Positions 6,354 through 14,100 of a stretch of DNA of 64,000 bases are shown here, piece by piece. Made by a program: the position numbers and the translations under genes. The notes below the pieces were generated by a model. It did not search any database and was not told the origin of the DNA. It saw only the letters and a program-made list of their open reading frames with translations. Source of the stretch: M3007 sp046160625 (GTDB taxonomy: Bacteria; Bacteroidota; Bacteroidia; Chitinophagales; Saprospiraceae); the NCBI GenBank assembly GCA_046160625.1, contig JBJXGZ010000111.1, positions 1 to 64,000 of the forward strand, read 5' to 3'. The first letter of the stretch is position 1. Each line of letters starts with the position of its first letter.

Positions 6354-7805
6354 ATGGCCAAGCGCAGGATAAAGCAAGCTCCCACAGAGCAATACAGCAA
6401 TAAGGTATGGCAAACACTGCGCTGCCTGAAGCACGAGGAGCACATTCGGCTACTTCGATTTTTGCGCTCACCATATTTCATAATGAGCAAGACCATGGCC
6501 TCCCTTTGCGAGGTATTGGTAAGGCTGATCGAGCGGCAGGTAGAAGGCTTTGACAGGCAGCAGGTTTGGCAAAAGATTTTCCCTGACGAGCCGTATGACG
6601 ATGTGAATTTTCGAAAATATTGCTCTGATTTGCTTCGGCTCGTTGGAGCGTTTATGGCCCAGGAAATAGCCGAGACAGACGAGCTGAAAAAATCTATAAG
6701 AACGCTGACTTATGCCGTTCAAAACAGGGTTGAACCCTTGCTTTTAACAACACTTCGGCAGGCTCGCGCTGCTGTAGAAGAAAAACCCTACCGCTCACTC
6801 GATGATTTCTTGAGTGCCTATTCCGTTGAACGCCAATATTATGCGCTCATGGAGTTTGATGTAAAAGTCAATACTCGTGCTAATCTGGAAGAAATTTCCC
6901 TGCAACTTGATCTTTTCTATTGGATTGAAAAACTGAAACTGTTCAGCTCAATGCTCAGCCAGCAGCGAACGGGAAATTATCAGTACGATCTCAAATTCAT
7001 GGGGCAAATTCTGGAATTCCTCCAGGGCTATCCCGTTGAAGAGGTGCCGGAATTAGCAATTTACTACTACTCGTTCCTCACGCTTTATGAAGAAGAAAAT
7101 GTGTCCCACTATTACAATCTCCGCCGCTTGCTTGATGCCTATGCTACGGTAATGCCTCAAAATGAGGCTATTGAATTGTTTGATTCTGCGCTGCACTACT
7201 GTACGGGGAAAATCAACAAAGGCGACCGCGCGTTTTTGCAGGAATATTTTGACGTTTTTGCAGAGGCCATCCAAAAAGGAATTTTCCTGCAAAATGGCGA
7301 ACTCGCAACCTGGCGTTTCAACAACCTGGTAGCCTCTGCACTCGGTTTAGGGAAATTAGAATGGGCAAAAAACTTTGTGGAGGAATTTAAAGACCACCTT
7401 CCCGCCGAATCCCGCCAGAACACTTATTCATTTAACCTCGCCCGGGTGTATCGTTTCCAGAAGAAATACGACAAAGTACTGGATCTGCTTCAAAATGTTG
7501 AGTATGAGGATATTGGAGTGAACATGATCAGTAAAATGATGCTGCTAATAACCCATTACGAACGCAATGACCACGAGGTGCTTAATTCATTTATTGAATC
7601 CTTTCGCGTCTTTCTCAACCGCCATAAGAATATCCCTCATCAACGAAGAATCAGCTATCTCAACTTGTTGAAATATACCCGGCGACTTATGCGCCTTGCT
7701 CCCGGCGACAAGCTGGCCGTGGCAAAACTTCGAGAAGAGGTAAGCCGGGAAAAAGCCACGATTGTCAATCATGAATGGCTTTTGGAGAAACTGGGTGAAA
7801 TGTGA
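6354..7805 (+). CDS. Hypothetical protein, 483 residues, helical
   Basis: A 483-residue protein with no signal peptide and no membrane segment. It is basic at the N-terminus (MAKRRIKQ) and rich in Leu, Glu and aromatic residues, with repeated helical segments such as NTYSFNLARVYRFQKKYDKV in the C-terminal half that look like TPR-type helix pairs. I recognise no catalytic motif or named domain. The N-terminal phrase LKHEEHIRLLRFLRSPYF suggests a conserved small helical module. It is a single-gene unit with its own promoter, converging on the HAD hydrolase gene with only 9 nt between the stops. A scaffold or protein-interaction role is possible but unproven. Confidence 0.7.
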   Translation: MAKRRIKQAPTEQYSNKVWQTLRCLKHEEHIRLLRFLRSPYFIMSKTMASLCEVLVRLIERQVEGFDRQQVWQKIFPDEPYDDVNFRKYCSDLLRLVGAFMAQEIAETDELKKSIRTLTYAVQNRVEPLLLTTLRQARAAVEEKPYRSLDDFLSAYSVERQYYALMEFDVKVNTRANLEEISLQLDLFYWIEKLKLFSSMLSQQRTGNYQYDLKFMGQILEFLQGYPVEEVPELAIYYYSFLTLYEEENVSHYYNLRRLLDAYATVMPQNEAIELFDSALHYCTGKINKGDRAFLQEYFDVFAEAIQKGIFLQNGELATWRFNNLVASALGLGKLEWAKNFVEEFKDHLPAESRQNTYSFNLARVYRFQKKYDKVLDLLQNVEYEDIGVNMISKMMLLITHYERNDHEVLNSFIESFRVFLNRHKNIPHQRRISYLNLLKYTRRLMRLAPGDKLAVAKLREEVSREKATIVNHEWLLEKLGEM

Positions 7806-7814
7806 GGAACGGTG

Positions 7815-8417
7815 TCAGGAGTGGACACCCCACTCGCTAAAAGTTTTCCGGAGCAGGCCGGCATTTTGGAACAGATGACCTCGGATTCCAACATTTTCTG
7901 CACCATGAATGTTTTTTAGCACGTCGTCAATGAAAATAGCTTGAGCGGGATCAACATTGTAGCGCCTCAAAAGCGTTTCATAAATTTCGGGGAATGGTTT
8001 CCGGGTTTTCTCATCTCCTGATACGACAATACCCTCAAACCAATGCAAAAAATCGTAGCGGGCCAGGGCCACAGGAAATGTTTCACCGCTCCAATTGGTA
8101 AGTGCCAATAATCTGTGTTCGCCCCTTTCGTGCAGTTCATGGAGCAGTTCAACGGTTTCTGGTAATGGGCCGCCAAGCATATCCTCCCAGCGATCATAAA
8201 ATGTTCGGATTTCAAATTCCCACTCAGGGTATTGATCTACAAGCAATTGTGTTGCCACTGAGATTGGACGACCAGCGTCCTGCTCCACATTCCACTCATG
8301 AGTACAGATGTTTTCGAAAAAATACTTGCGGCGTTCCGCATCTGGAATCACCTCCCGGAAGACATATTCGGGATTCCAGTCGATAAGTACCCCGCCGAGA
8401 TCAAAAATGATGGTCAT
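7815..8417 (-). CDS. HAD-family hydrolase
   Basis: A 200-residue haloacid-dehalogenase-type phosphatase. Motif I is FDLGGVLIDWNP right at the N-terminus (catalytic Asp5), motif II is LLALTNWSGE, the Lys of motif III is in SGDEKTRKP, and motif IV is FIDDVLKN. Subfamily IA with a helical cap fits the length. The substrate is unknown; small phosphorylated metabolites are usual. The start is the ATG at 8417. The frame stays open upstream to 8513, but the extra 32 residues (HIDHIDHID) are only a translation of the 9-bp repeat. A near-match -7 element, CACATTTG (8431-8438), precedes it. Confidence 0.9.
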   Translation of the reverse strand: MTIIFDLGGVLIDWNPEYVFREVIPDAERRKYFFENICTHEWNVEQDAGRPISVATQLLVDQYPEWEFEIRTFYDRWEDMLGGPLPETVELLHELHERGEHRLLALTNWSGETFPVALARYDFLHWFEGIVVSGDEKTRKPFPEIYETLLRRYNVDPAQAIFIDDVLKNIHGAENVGIRGHLFQNAGLLRKTFSEWGVHS

Positions 8418-8426
8418 AAGAATAAT

Positions 8427-8512
8427 GTGGCAAATGTGGTCAATGTGGTCAATGTGATCAATGTGGTCAATGTGTGAAGTGCACACATTGACCACATTGA
8501 TCACATTGACCA
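8427..8512. repeat. 9-bp tandem repeat forming a 31-bp perfect hairpin
   Basis: The word tcaatgtgg (with small variations) occurs about five times at 8427-8475. The last part, 8446-8476, pairs perfectly with 8482-8512 over 31 bp around a 5-nt loop. It lies between ychF and the HAD gene, both on the minus strand. Confidence 0.9.
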
Positions 8513-8519
8513 TATTATC

Positions 8520-9626
8520 CTACACGTTAAATCGAAAGTGCATCAAATCTCCGTCGGCCACCACGTATTCTTTGCCCTCCACGGCCATTTTACCGGCTTC
8601 TTTTACCTTGGCCTCTGAGCCAAGGGTTACGAAGTCATTGTACTTGATCACCTCTGCACGGATAAACCCTTTTTCAAAATCAGAGTGAATTACACCTGCT
8701 GCTTCAGGGGCCTTGGCCCCGCGGCGCACGGTCCAAGCCCTTACTTCTTTCACGCCAGCCGTGAAATAAGTGATGAGATTGAGCAATTTATACGCGGCAT
8801 GGATGAGGCGATTGACACCGGGTTCGCCTAAACCCATCATTTCCAAAAATTCCTGTCGTTCTTCTTTGGTCTCTAGCTCTGCAATTTGTGCTTCAATGCC
8901 TGCACAAATGATAAGCACCTCGGCATTTTCTGCTGCTACTGATTTTTTAAAAGCCTCCGTATGGGCATTGCCGGATTGAATCGCGCCCTCGTCCACGTTG
9001 CAAACGTAGAGGACTGGCTTCGCCGTCAGCAGGGTCAATTCTTTGGTGATCAAGTATTTAGCATCATCGTCGAGACTTGCGAGCATTTCTCGTACCACGC
9101 GACCCGTTTCTAAATGCGCCTTCACTGCGGCCAGGGTTTCAGAGACTTTAGCCTCATCTTTGTTGCCGGCGCGGGCAGCACGGGTACTTTTATCTATGCG
9201 CTTTTCGATGGTTTCAAGGTCTTTAAAACTGAGTTCAAGGTCAATGATTTCCTTGTCGCGCACCGGGTTGATTGAACCGTCCACATGCACCACATTGTCA
9301 TCGTCAAAACAGCGAACCACGTGAATAATTGCATCTACTTCGCGTATGTTGGCGAGGAACTGGTTGCCCAAACCTTCCCCATTGCTGGCTCCTTTTATCA
9401 AACCCGCTATGTCCACAATCTCGACGGTGGTTGGCTGGGTTTTTTGAGGCTCTACGATTTCGGTCAATTTATCAAGCCGCTCATCAGGCACCGTGATCAT
9501 GCCTACGTTAGGGTCTTTGGTTGCGAAAGGGTAATTGGCCGCCAGGGCTTTGCCGTTGGTGAGCGCATTGAAAAGGGTGGATTTGCCGACGTTGGGCAAG
9601 CCGACGATGCCGCATTGAAGTGCCAT
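8520..9626 (-). CDS. ychF: Ribosome-binding ATPase YchF (Obg family)
   Basis: A 368-residue P-loop ATPase of the YchF/Ola1 branch of Obg-like proteins. The G1 motif GLPNVGKST (residues 8-16), switch DIAGLIKGAS and the G4-like CNVDE in place of NKxD mark it as YchF, which prefers ATP to GTP. The TGS domain at the C-terminus includes FFTAGVKEVRAWTVRRGAKAPEAA and the terminal ADGDLMHFRFNV. The protein acts at ribosomes and in stress responses. The length equals that of other YchF proteins. Its leader contains two copies of acgcctctcac, a small direct repeat. Confidence 0.98.
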   Translation of the reverse strand: MALQCGIVGLPNVGKSTLFNALTNGKALAANYPFATKDPNVGMITVPDERLDKLTEIVEPQKTQPTTVEIVDIAGLIKGASNGEGLGNQFLANIREVDAIIHVVRCFDDDNVVHVDGSINPVRDKEIIDLELSFKDLETIEKRIDKSTRAARAGNKDEAKVSETLAAVKAHLETGRVVREMLASLDDDAKYLITKELTLLTAKPVLYVCNVDEGAIQSGNAHTEAFKKSVAAENAEVLIICAGIEAQIAELETKEERQEFLEMMGLGEPGVNRLIHAAYKLLNLITYFTAGVKEVRAWTVRRGAKAPEAAGVIHSDFEKGFIRAEVIKYNDFVTLGSEAKVKEAGKMAVEGKEYVVADGDLMHFRFNV

Positions 9627-9724
9627 GTGTGAGAGGCGTATGAGTGGTGAGAGGCGTGAGAAGAGGAGGCGGCATTTCAGGTATTATCGAAACATGATTC
9701 TGCCAGCCCCTTGTTTTTCGGGCG

Positions 9725-9732
9725 CAAAAGTA
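9725..9732 (-). promoter_or_regulatory. TACTTTTG -7 element before ychF
   Basis: Exact TAnnTTTG match on the minus strand about 98 nt before the ychF ATG. It lies just before the stop codon of the upstream WbqC-like gene at 9736. Confidence 0.5.
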
Positions 9733-9735
9733 GAT

Positions 9736-10374
9736 TTAATTTGGCAAAAAACACGACTTTGTCAAAACTTCGTTTGCTGTTTTACCACAACATAAAAGCA
9801 GGTCCAATACAGACAAATTTGGCAAAAAGCCCGTCCGCTCCTCAAAAACCTGTGGATAGCGCACCGGAGAATACCAAGTAGGATACTCGTTTAGGCCCCC
9901 GCCGATTTGGTCTCGCAAATCATACCCTTTGGACCATTTTTTTCTTGGGAAAAAATCGGGTTGAAAAATAAAATCGCCTGCCCACCCCAGCCTCTTTTTC
10001 AAGATAAGTGCTTGAAAATCATAATTGTAATCGAACAAAAACTCCCACTTGCGTTCATAAAACGGGCGGAGATGGTCGGCATAATGTTCAAAATAGGGTG
10101 CGCTACCATAAACTGTCTGTATGGTACGCCAATGCTGCCTTTGCCAGGGTTCTTCATAAGAAATACGCACCTCCCTGATGGGCGTTTGCTGGTGCTTCCC
10201 TTTTATTAGCGGAATACTCAAGCGCTGTGGGCCATTGGGGCCTGCAATATGGCAACGGTTGCGGAGCGATCCTTTTTGGTAGTGCTCAGCAGCGTCCAAA
10301 GCGACTAATTTTTCTTGCCAAATCGCTGAACACCAGGCTATTGAAGGGAGATATTGGGTTTCAAGAAGAAGCAT
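9736..10374 (-). CDS. WbqC-like family protein
   Basis: A 212-residue protein of the WbqC-like family (PF08889). It starts MLLLETQYLPSIAW and has the conserved block YQKGSLRNRCHIAGPNGPQRLSIPL (about residues 33-57) followed by a YEEPWQRQHWRTIQTVYGSAPYF segment. Members are found in O-antigen and glycan loci and in isolated core positions; the biochemical role is unproven, and a sugar- or nucleotide-linked transferase has been suggested. No signal peptide is present, so it is cytoplasmic. It follows the TraB/GumN gene on the minus strand; the 51-nt gap between them is mostly a hairpin. Confidence 0.85.
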   Translation of the reverse strand: MLLLETQYLPSIAWCSAIWQEKLVALDAAEHYQKGSLRNRCHIAGPNGPQRLSIPLIKGKHQQTPIREVRISYEEPWQRQHWRTIQTVYGSAPYFEHYADHLRPFYERKWEFLFDYNYDFQALILKKRLGWAGDFIFQPDFFPRKKWSKGYDLRDQIGGGLNEYPTWYSPVRYPQVFEERTGFLPNLSVLDLLLCCGKTANEVLTKSCFLPN

Positions 10375-10379
10375 TTCTA

Positions 10380-10437
10380 AGTGGTAAGTGATGAGTGGTA
10401 AGTGTTACGCAAAGCACACCACTTATCACTTACCACT
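10380..10437. repeat. 20-bp inverted repeat spanning the TraB/GumN stop codon
   Basis: Arms 10380-10399 and 10418-10437 pair with one G-T mismatch around an 18-nt loop. The left side repeats the word agtggtaagtg. The right arm contains the TGA stop (10426-10428) and the last codons of the TraB/GumN gene. Confidence 0.85.
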
Positions 10438-11235
10438 CAATATAGGTTTTACTTTGAATCCCGCCTTTTTCAAAAGACGAAGCATCCCCTTTCCGCCCGC
10501 CAAATGCCCTGCGCCAACTGCGCAAAACAGCGAATGGTCGGAAGCGATTTCTCCAAAGCGCTTGGCCATCAGTTCGTTGCGACGATACAACAGAATTTTT
10601 CGCATTCCCTTCGCATCTTTTTTTGCACTTTGGTAGAGTGCCTGGATTTCGCCATCAGCGTAGCGACGCATCATTTTATGGAGCCGCGTTTTATGCCTGT
10701 TATGGTTTTTGAGCAGCCAGGTCAAGCCTTTCAAATGCTGTTCAAATGGTATTTGCCGCAGGGTTTCAAGTTGATCGGCGAAGGTTTCCACCCCTATGGT
10801 CGTCTTGCCAATGGAACGGGCATGTTGCCACAAAGTCTCATCGAGCGAATGTGCGGATTCTTCAAGTAGGAAGGCCATACTTAGCGCTGTGCTGACAGTC
10901 ATAGGGTGCTGGTGGCGGAATGCCTCAGCATCTGAGCCGAATTTCTTTTCAGCATAACGGTTTAGGGATTTCCAGGCTTGTGGACTAAGCCAATGCTCTA
11001 AGTCTTTTCCCCCTGGCAACTTTAGCGCGGTAGAAAGCGCTTCGGAATCGGTTTCGGAAAAATCAAATTCTGTTGCAAACATTTCACATTCAGCCACATA
11101 TCGCATTGCCATATCCAGCCAACCAAAGGCGCGAAGATCGCGCACGTGCATGGTGCCGAAAAGGTAGGAGGCTTGGCCACCAGTTCTTGGTTCGATTTTC
11201 CAAAGCAGGGAATCTTGAGTTTTTTTCTTTTTCAC
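10426..11235 (-). CDS. TraB/GumN family protein
   Basis: About 269 residues of a TraB/GumN (Tiki-like) protein. The two conserved metal-site motifs are visible: LFGTMHVRD near the N-terminus (GxxH) and VGAGHLAGGKGM near the C-terminus, with the RNxLMAKR segment between them. Animal relatives are metalloproteases; bacterial roles are unclear. The start is uncertain. No ATG lies near the first conserved residues except one inside the 35-bp hairpin (11299-11301). I chose the GTG at 11235, giving an N-terminus of MKKKKTQDSLLWKIEPR. No signal peptide is seen with this start. Its last four codons lie in the 10380-10437 hairpin. Confidence 0.8.
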   Translation of the reverse strand: MKKKKTQDSLLWKIEPRTGGQASYLFGTMHVRDLRAFGWLDMAMRYVAECEMFATEFDFSETDSEALSTALKLPGGKDLEHWLSPQAWKSLNRYAEKKFGSDAEAFRHQHPMTVSTALSMAFLLEESAHSLDETLWQHARSIGKTTIGVETFADQLETLRQIPFEQHLKGLTWLLKNHNRHKTRLHKMMRRYADGEIQALYQSAKKDAKGMRKILLYRRNELMAKRFGEIASDHSLFCAVGAGHLAGGKGMLRLLKKAGFKVKPILSGK

Positions 11236-11270
11236 CACAAGCGCATTTAGTAAATAACATATAATCACAA

Positions 11271-11355
11271 TTTTATGAAACACATAGGCACAATAGGACA
11301 CATAGTGTTGAAAATCAGGACTATGTGTCCTATTGTGCCTATGTGTTTCATAAAA
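11271..11355. repeat. Perfect 35-bp inverted repeat
   Basis: Arms 11271-11305 and 11321-11355 are exact reverse complements around a 15-nt loop, the longest stem in the window. The stem contains the repeated word cacata(g)g. It fills the gap between two minus-strand genes (SPOR-like and TraB/GumN), where it could stop the first transcript or lie in the leader of the second. Confidence 0.92.
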
Positions 11356-11370
11356 CTATTCAAGCTGTTT

Positions 11371-12909
11371 TCAGCGAAGTTTCCGCACCCAAAACCTTCC
11401 ATTTTTCAGGTCGTAGCGCTGGAAGGCAAGTGCGAAATTTTCGGCTGCCCGATTTGCAGCCGCTTCGGTAGGGTAGAGTTCCCCTAGCCATACCAGATAG
11501 CCCGAGCGGTTTTCGGCAATGCATGCTTGTGAAACCCAGCGGCATGGCACACCGCGCGCTAGAAGTTCTTCGGCACGGCCGACAGCTGACTCTTTTTCCA
11601 TGAAAGAATTGTCTTGTACAAACCAACCCCGTCCAGTTTGAAAAATATTGCAAGGGTCTGAAGCTTTTCCGGTGGCCTTGGCAGGTTTTGGCTTAGGTCT
11701 TTCTTCCTCTATTCCAGCATTTTCGTCTTCTGAAAGGTAAATGGTGTTTTCTTCGTTTTGGAATTTTTTATTTTTAGATATCGGGTATTGTTTTGGAACA
11801 CCTCTGGGTTCGCCGTCTGCCGGAACAAGTTCGCTTTCAACCAAATAACCAACCTGGTCCTCTGGATTAACACCGTTCGGACGGAGCTCGAGGCCTTCTA
11901 ATTCCAAAACTTTTTCATCGCTGTAGGTCGCAACGTTCCAGAACAACAAGGCAGTCGCAAAAAAAGCCAAAAAGGCCACCCATTTTTGCACGCCCTGCGC
12001 GCTCATGAAGCGTGTGTAGGCAGAGCTGGTCTGACCGATTGGCTTATGTAACAAACTCCAAATATTTCTTTTGAAAGGGGACAAGACGAGGTAATGAAAA
12101 GGGCGGTAAATCTTGTTCCACAATGCAGTAACCGCATCAGGGGTTTTTGGTCGGCGTGCGGCCATTTTCTCCACGTTTTGGCTGAAGGATTGGTACCACT
12201 CTGCCCGGGTTACCCATTGGGTCATCTTGCGGTCTTTGCCAAATATGCCCAGTCGGGAGGGGTCAATCACTTTCCGCACCATCCCTTCCAAAGGCACAAT
12301 GGCAAGGCCAATACCATTATACACGCACTGGTTACGAAGTTCGAGGAGGTAGGGATCGTTGGGAGAGGGGAATACATCTTCTGCGATAGCAACCCATTGT
12401 TCGTCAGCAAAATATTGCTTAAACTGTTGAATAGCAAAGATATATCGGTACTTTCTCCAGCCTTGAACAATGAAATACCAGCCCAAAAAACTGATCAACC
12501 CTATGCCCAAGAGCAAACCAAAATTGCCCACAGTTCTCAATTCCACAAGCCAACCCAAGTTGGTTTTAAAAAAAAAGCCATAGGCCAGCGCAGCACATAC
12601 CATAGCAAACGCTGCACAATCCCAGAGCAAATAATAGACATTCAGTTGGAATTTAACCTCTTCAGATTTGTCGCGCGAAGTGGCTTCATAGGTACAAGCA
12701 AAAGCAGTACCGTCAGATTTACGAAAAGTGATTTTGCCATCTGCAACCCAGCCCTCTTTGCTCACGTTGTCGAGTTCTACCGACACCGAATTAGGCATAG
12801 GTTCATAGCGGTTTTTGTAGAAATCCCGTAGGAAAGGCATGAATCGCCGCTTTACTTCATCCTCGGTGAGGCTGCTGCTGTTTGGTGTAAAGGTTTGACT
12901 TTCTTGCAT
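11371..12909 (-). CDS. Membrane protein with C-terminal SPOR-like domain
   Basis: A 512-residue protein with hydrophobic helices at about residues 92-114, 127-148 and 311-328, a soluble region between them, and a C-terminal domain (about 430-512) resembling SPOR in its pattern (WFVQDNSFMEKESAVGRAEELLARG ... GYLVWLGELYPTEAAANRAAENF). SPOR domains bind denuded glycan strands of peptidoglycan, so a cell-wall or division role is plausible, but the rest is unfamiliar. The ATG at 12909 is preferred: a TACCTTTG -7 element sits 23 nt upstream, and a longer frame to 12996 would overlap fabH. It is probably transcribed separately from fabH. Confidence 0.7.
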   Translation of the reverse strand: MQESQTFTPNSSSLTEDEVKRRFMPFLRDFYKNRYEPMPNSVSVELDNVSKEGWVADGKITFRKSDGTAFACTYEATSRDKSEEVKFQLNVYYLLWDCAAFAMVCAALAYGFFFKTNLGWLVELRTVGNFGLLLGIGLISFLGWYFIVQGWRKYRYIFAIQQFKQYFADEQWVAIAEDVFPSPNDPYLLELRNQCVYNGIGLAIVPLEGMVRKVIDPSRLGIFGKDRKMTQWVTRAEWYQSFSQNVEKMAARRPKTPDAVTALWNKIYRPFHYLVLSPFKRNIWSLLHKPIGQTSSAYTRFMSAQGVQKWVAFLAFFATALLFWNVATYSDEKVLELEGLELRPNGVNPEDQVGYLVESELVPADGEPRGVPKQYPISKNKKFQNEENTIYLSEDENAGIEEERPKPKPAKATGKASDPCNIFQTGRGWFVQDNSFMEKESAVGRAEELLARGVPCRWVSQACIAENRSGYLVWLGELYPTEAAANRAAENFALAFQRYDLKNGRFWVRKLR

Positions 12910-12931
12910 TTGCGCGTTGGTGTTTGGCAGG

Positions 12932-12939
12932 CAAAGGTA
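12932..12939 (-). promoter_or_regulatory. TACCTTTG -7 element before the SPOR-like gene
   Basis: Exact TAnnTTTG match in the 37-nt gap between the fabH stop and the ATG at 12909. Confidence 0.55.
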
Positions 12940-12946
12940 CGTCAAT

Positions 12947-13918
12947 CTACCAAGTGAAAACAGTCCCAGCATACGCCAGTCCACCCCCAAAACCAAATAT
13001 CATGATTTTGTCCCCCCTTTTCACCTTACCTGATTTTATCCCATTATACAGTGCGATTGGAATACTGGCCGACGAGGTGTTGCCATAATCAACGATGCTT
13101 TCCAGTGTTTTTTCCACCGGGAAACCAGTGTCCTTGCAAATGGCTTCAATGATCCTAAGGTTAGCGCTGTGTGGTACAAACCAGTCAATTTGGGAAAGGC
13201 TCAAGCCATTGGCAGCGGCAAGGATGGGCATCTGTTCGATCGCCTTGTTTACAGCCCATTTGAAGACTTTTTTACCATTCTGCACGATGCAGCGATTCAT
13301 CGTAAGTGGTTGCCCATCAATACTTTCAGCAAAACCGGAGATGTATAGATCCGGCCCGCCTTCTCCGCTGGCGCCTGTAATACCAACGCCGATATTGCCC
13401 GTTTCATCGGCTTCAATGAGCACTGCACCAGCACCGTCGCCAAAAAGCATACATGAGGTTCGATCAGTAAAATCGGTCACTTTCGAGAGGGTTTCTGCGC
13501 CTATCACCAGTATTTTTTTATGTATTCCTCCTGCAATCAGCCCAGTTGCCATCACCACACCATAGGAAAAACCAGCACAGGCGGCATAAATATCCAAAGC
13601 CCCGGCGCGGGAAAGCGAAAGCCGGTGTTGAACTCGGCATGCCATGCTAGGCATAGGCTGATCGGGCGAAGTGGTGGCTACCAAAATCATGTCTACATCC
13701 TCCAATGAAACAGTGGGATACTGCGCCACAAGGTCTTGTACAGCCTTTACGCAGAGGTCGCTGGTGAACTCGTTTGGGCCTGTATGGTAGCGTGTTTTAA
13801 TACCTGTTCTCGACACGATCCACTCATCAGTGGTCTCGATCAGTGATTCAAAAAAAGCATTGTTAATGATCTTTTCCGGAACTGCCATTCCGATGGCGGA
13901 TAAACGGGCGTTTGCCAT
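12947..13918 (-). CDS. fabH: 3-oxoacyl-ACP synthase III (FabH-type)
   Basis: A 323-residue thiolase-fold ketoacyl-ACP synthase III, which condenses acetyl-CoA (or another acyl-CoA) with malonyl-ACP to start fatty-acid synthesis. The catalytic triad is visible: Cys114 in AACAGFSYG, His250 in VPHSANLR and Asn280 in YGNTSSAS, in line with E. coli positions 112, 244 and 274. The glycine-rich end FGFGGGLAYAG is also present. I chose the ATG at 13918 (MANARLSAIGM) because the longer frame adds 16 unconserved residues. A FabH paralogue for secondary metabolites cannot be excluded, but no such cluster surrounds it. It is divergent from anmK. Confidence 0.93.
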   Translation of the reverse strand: MANARLSAIGMAVPEKIINNAFFESLIETTDEWIVSRTGIKTRYHTGPNEFTSDLCVKAVQDLVAQYPTVSLEDVDMILVATTSPDQPMPSMACRVQHRLSLSRAGALDIYAACAGFSYGVVMATGLIAGGIHKKILVIGAETLSKVTDFTDRTSCMLFGDGAGAVLIEADETGNIGVGITGASGEGGPDLYISGFAESIDGQPLTMNRCIVQNGKKVFKWAVNKAIEQMPILAAANGLSLSQIDWFVPHSANLRIIEAICKDTGFPVEKTLESIVDYGNTSSASIPIALYNGIKSGKVKRGDKIMIFGFGGGLAYAGTVFTW

Positions 13919-13991
13919 AAACTGTTGATAGTGAAGACGCTCCGAAAGGTGGTGATGAAACGCCAAGGGTTAAAACTTGAAATGGGCACAG

Positions 13992-13999
13992 CAAAAGTA
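13992..13999 (-). promoter_or_regulatory. TACTTTTG -7 element before fabH
   Basis: Exact TAnnTTTG match in the fabH-anmK divergent gap, about 74 nt upstream of the fabH ATG. Confidence 0.55.
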
Positions 14000-14100
14000 T
14001 AACCACAAATTCGCCATTCACGCCTTTTTGAGATGAAATTCAAAAACAAAAGAAATAAAAGGCGACAATTCAGATAGCCGGAGGAAATTTGCCCTTGATT

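Noticed and set aside
8418..8513. N-terminal extension of the HAD hydrolase (HIDHIDHID)
   Set aside because: It is a translation of the 9-bp repeat. The family begins at the MTIIFDLGG start (8417).
11271..11355. Insertion sequence or MITE
   Set aside because: No target-site duplication is visible, there is no transposase and the other hairpins in the window share no sequence with it.
12910..12996. Longer start for the SPOR-like gene
   Set aside because: It would overlap fabH and run across the -7 element at 12932-12939.
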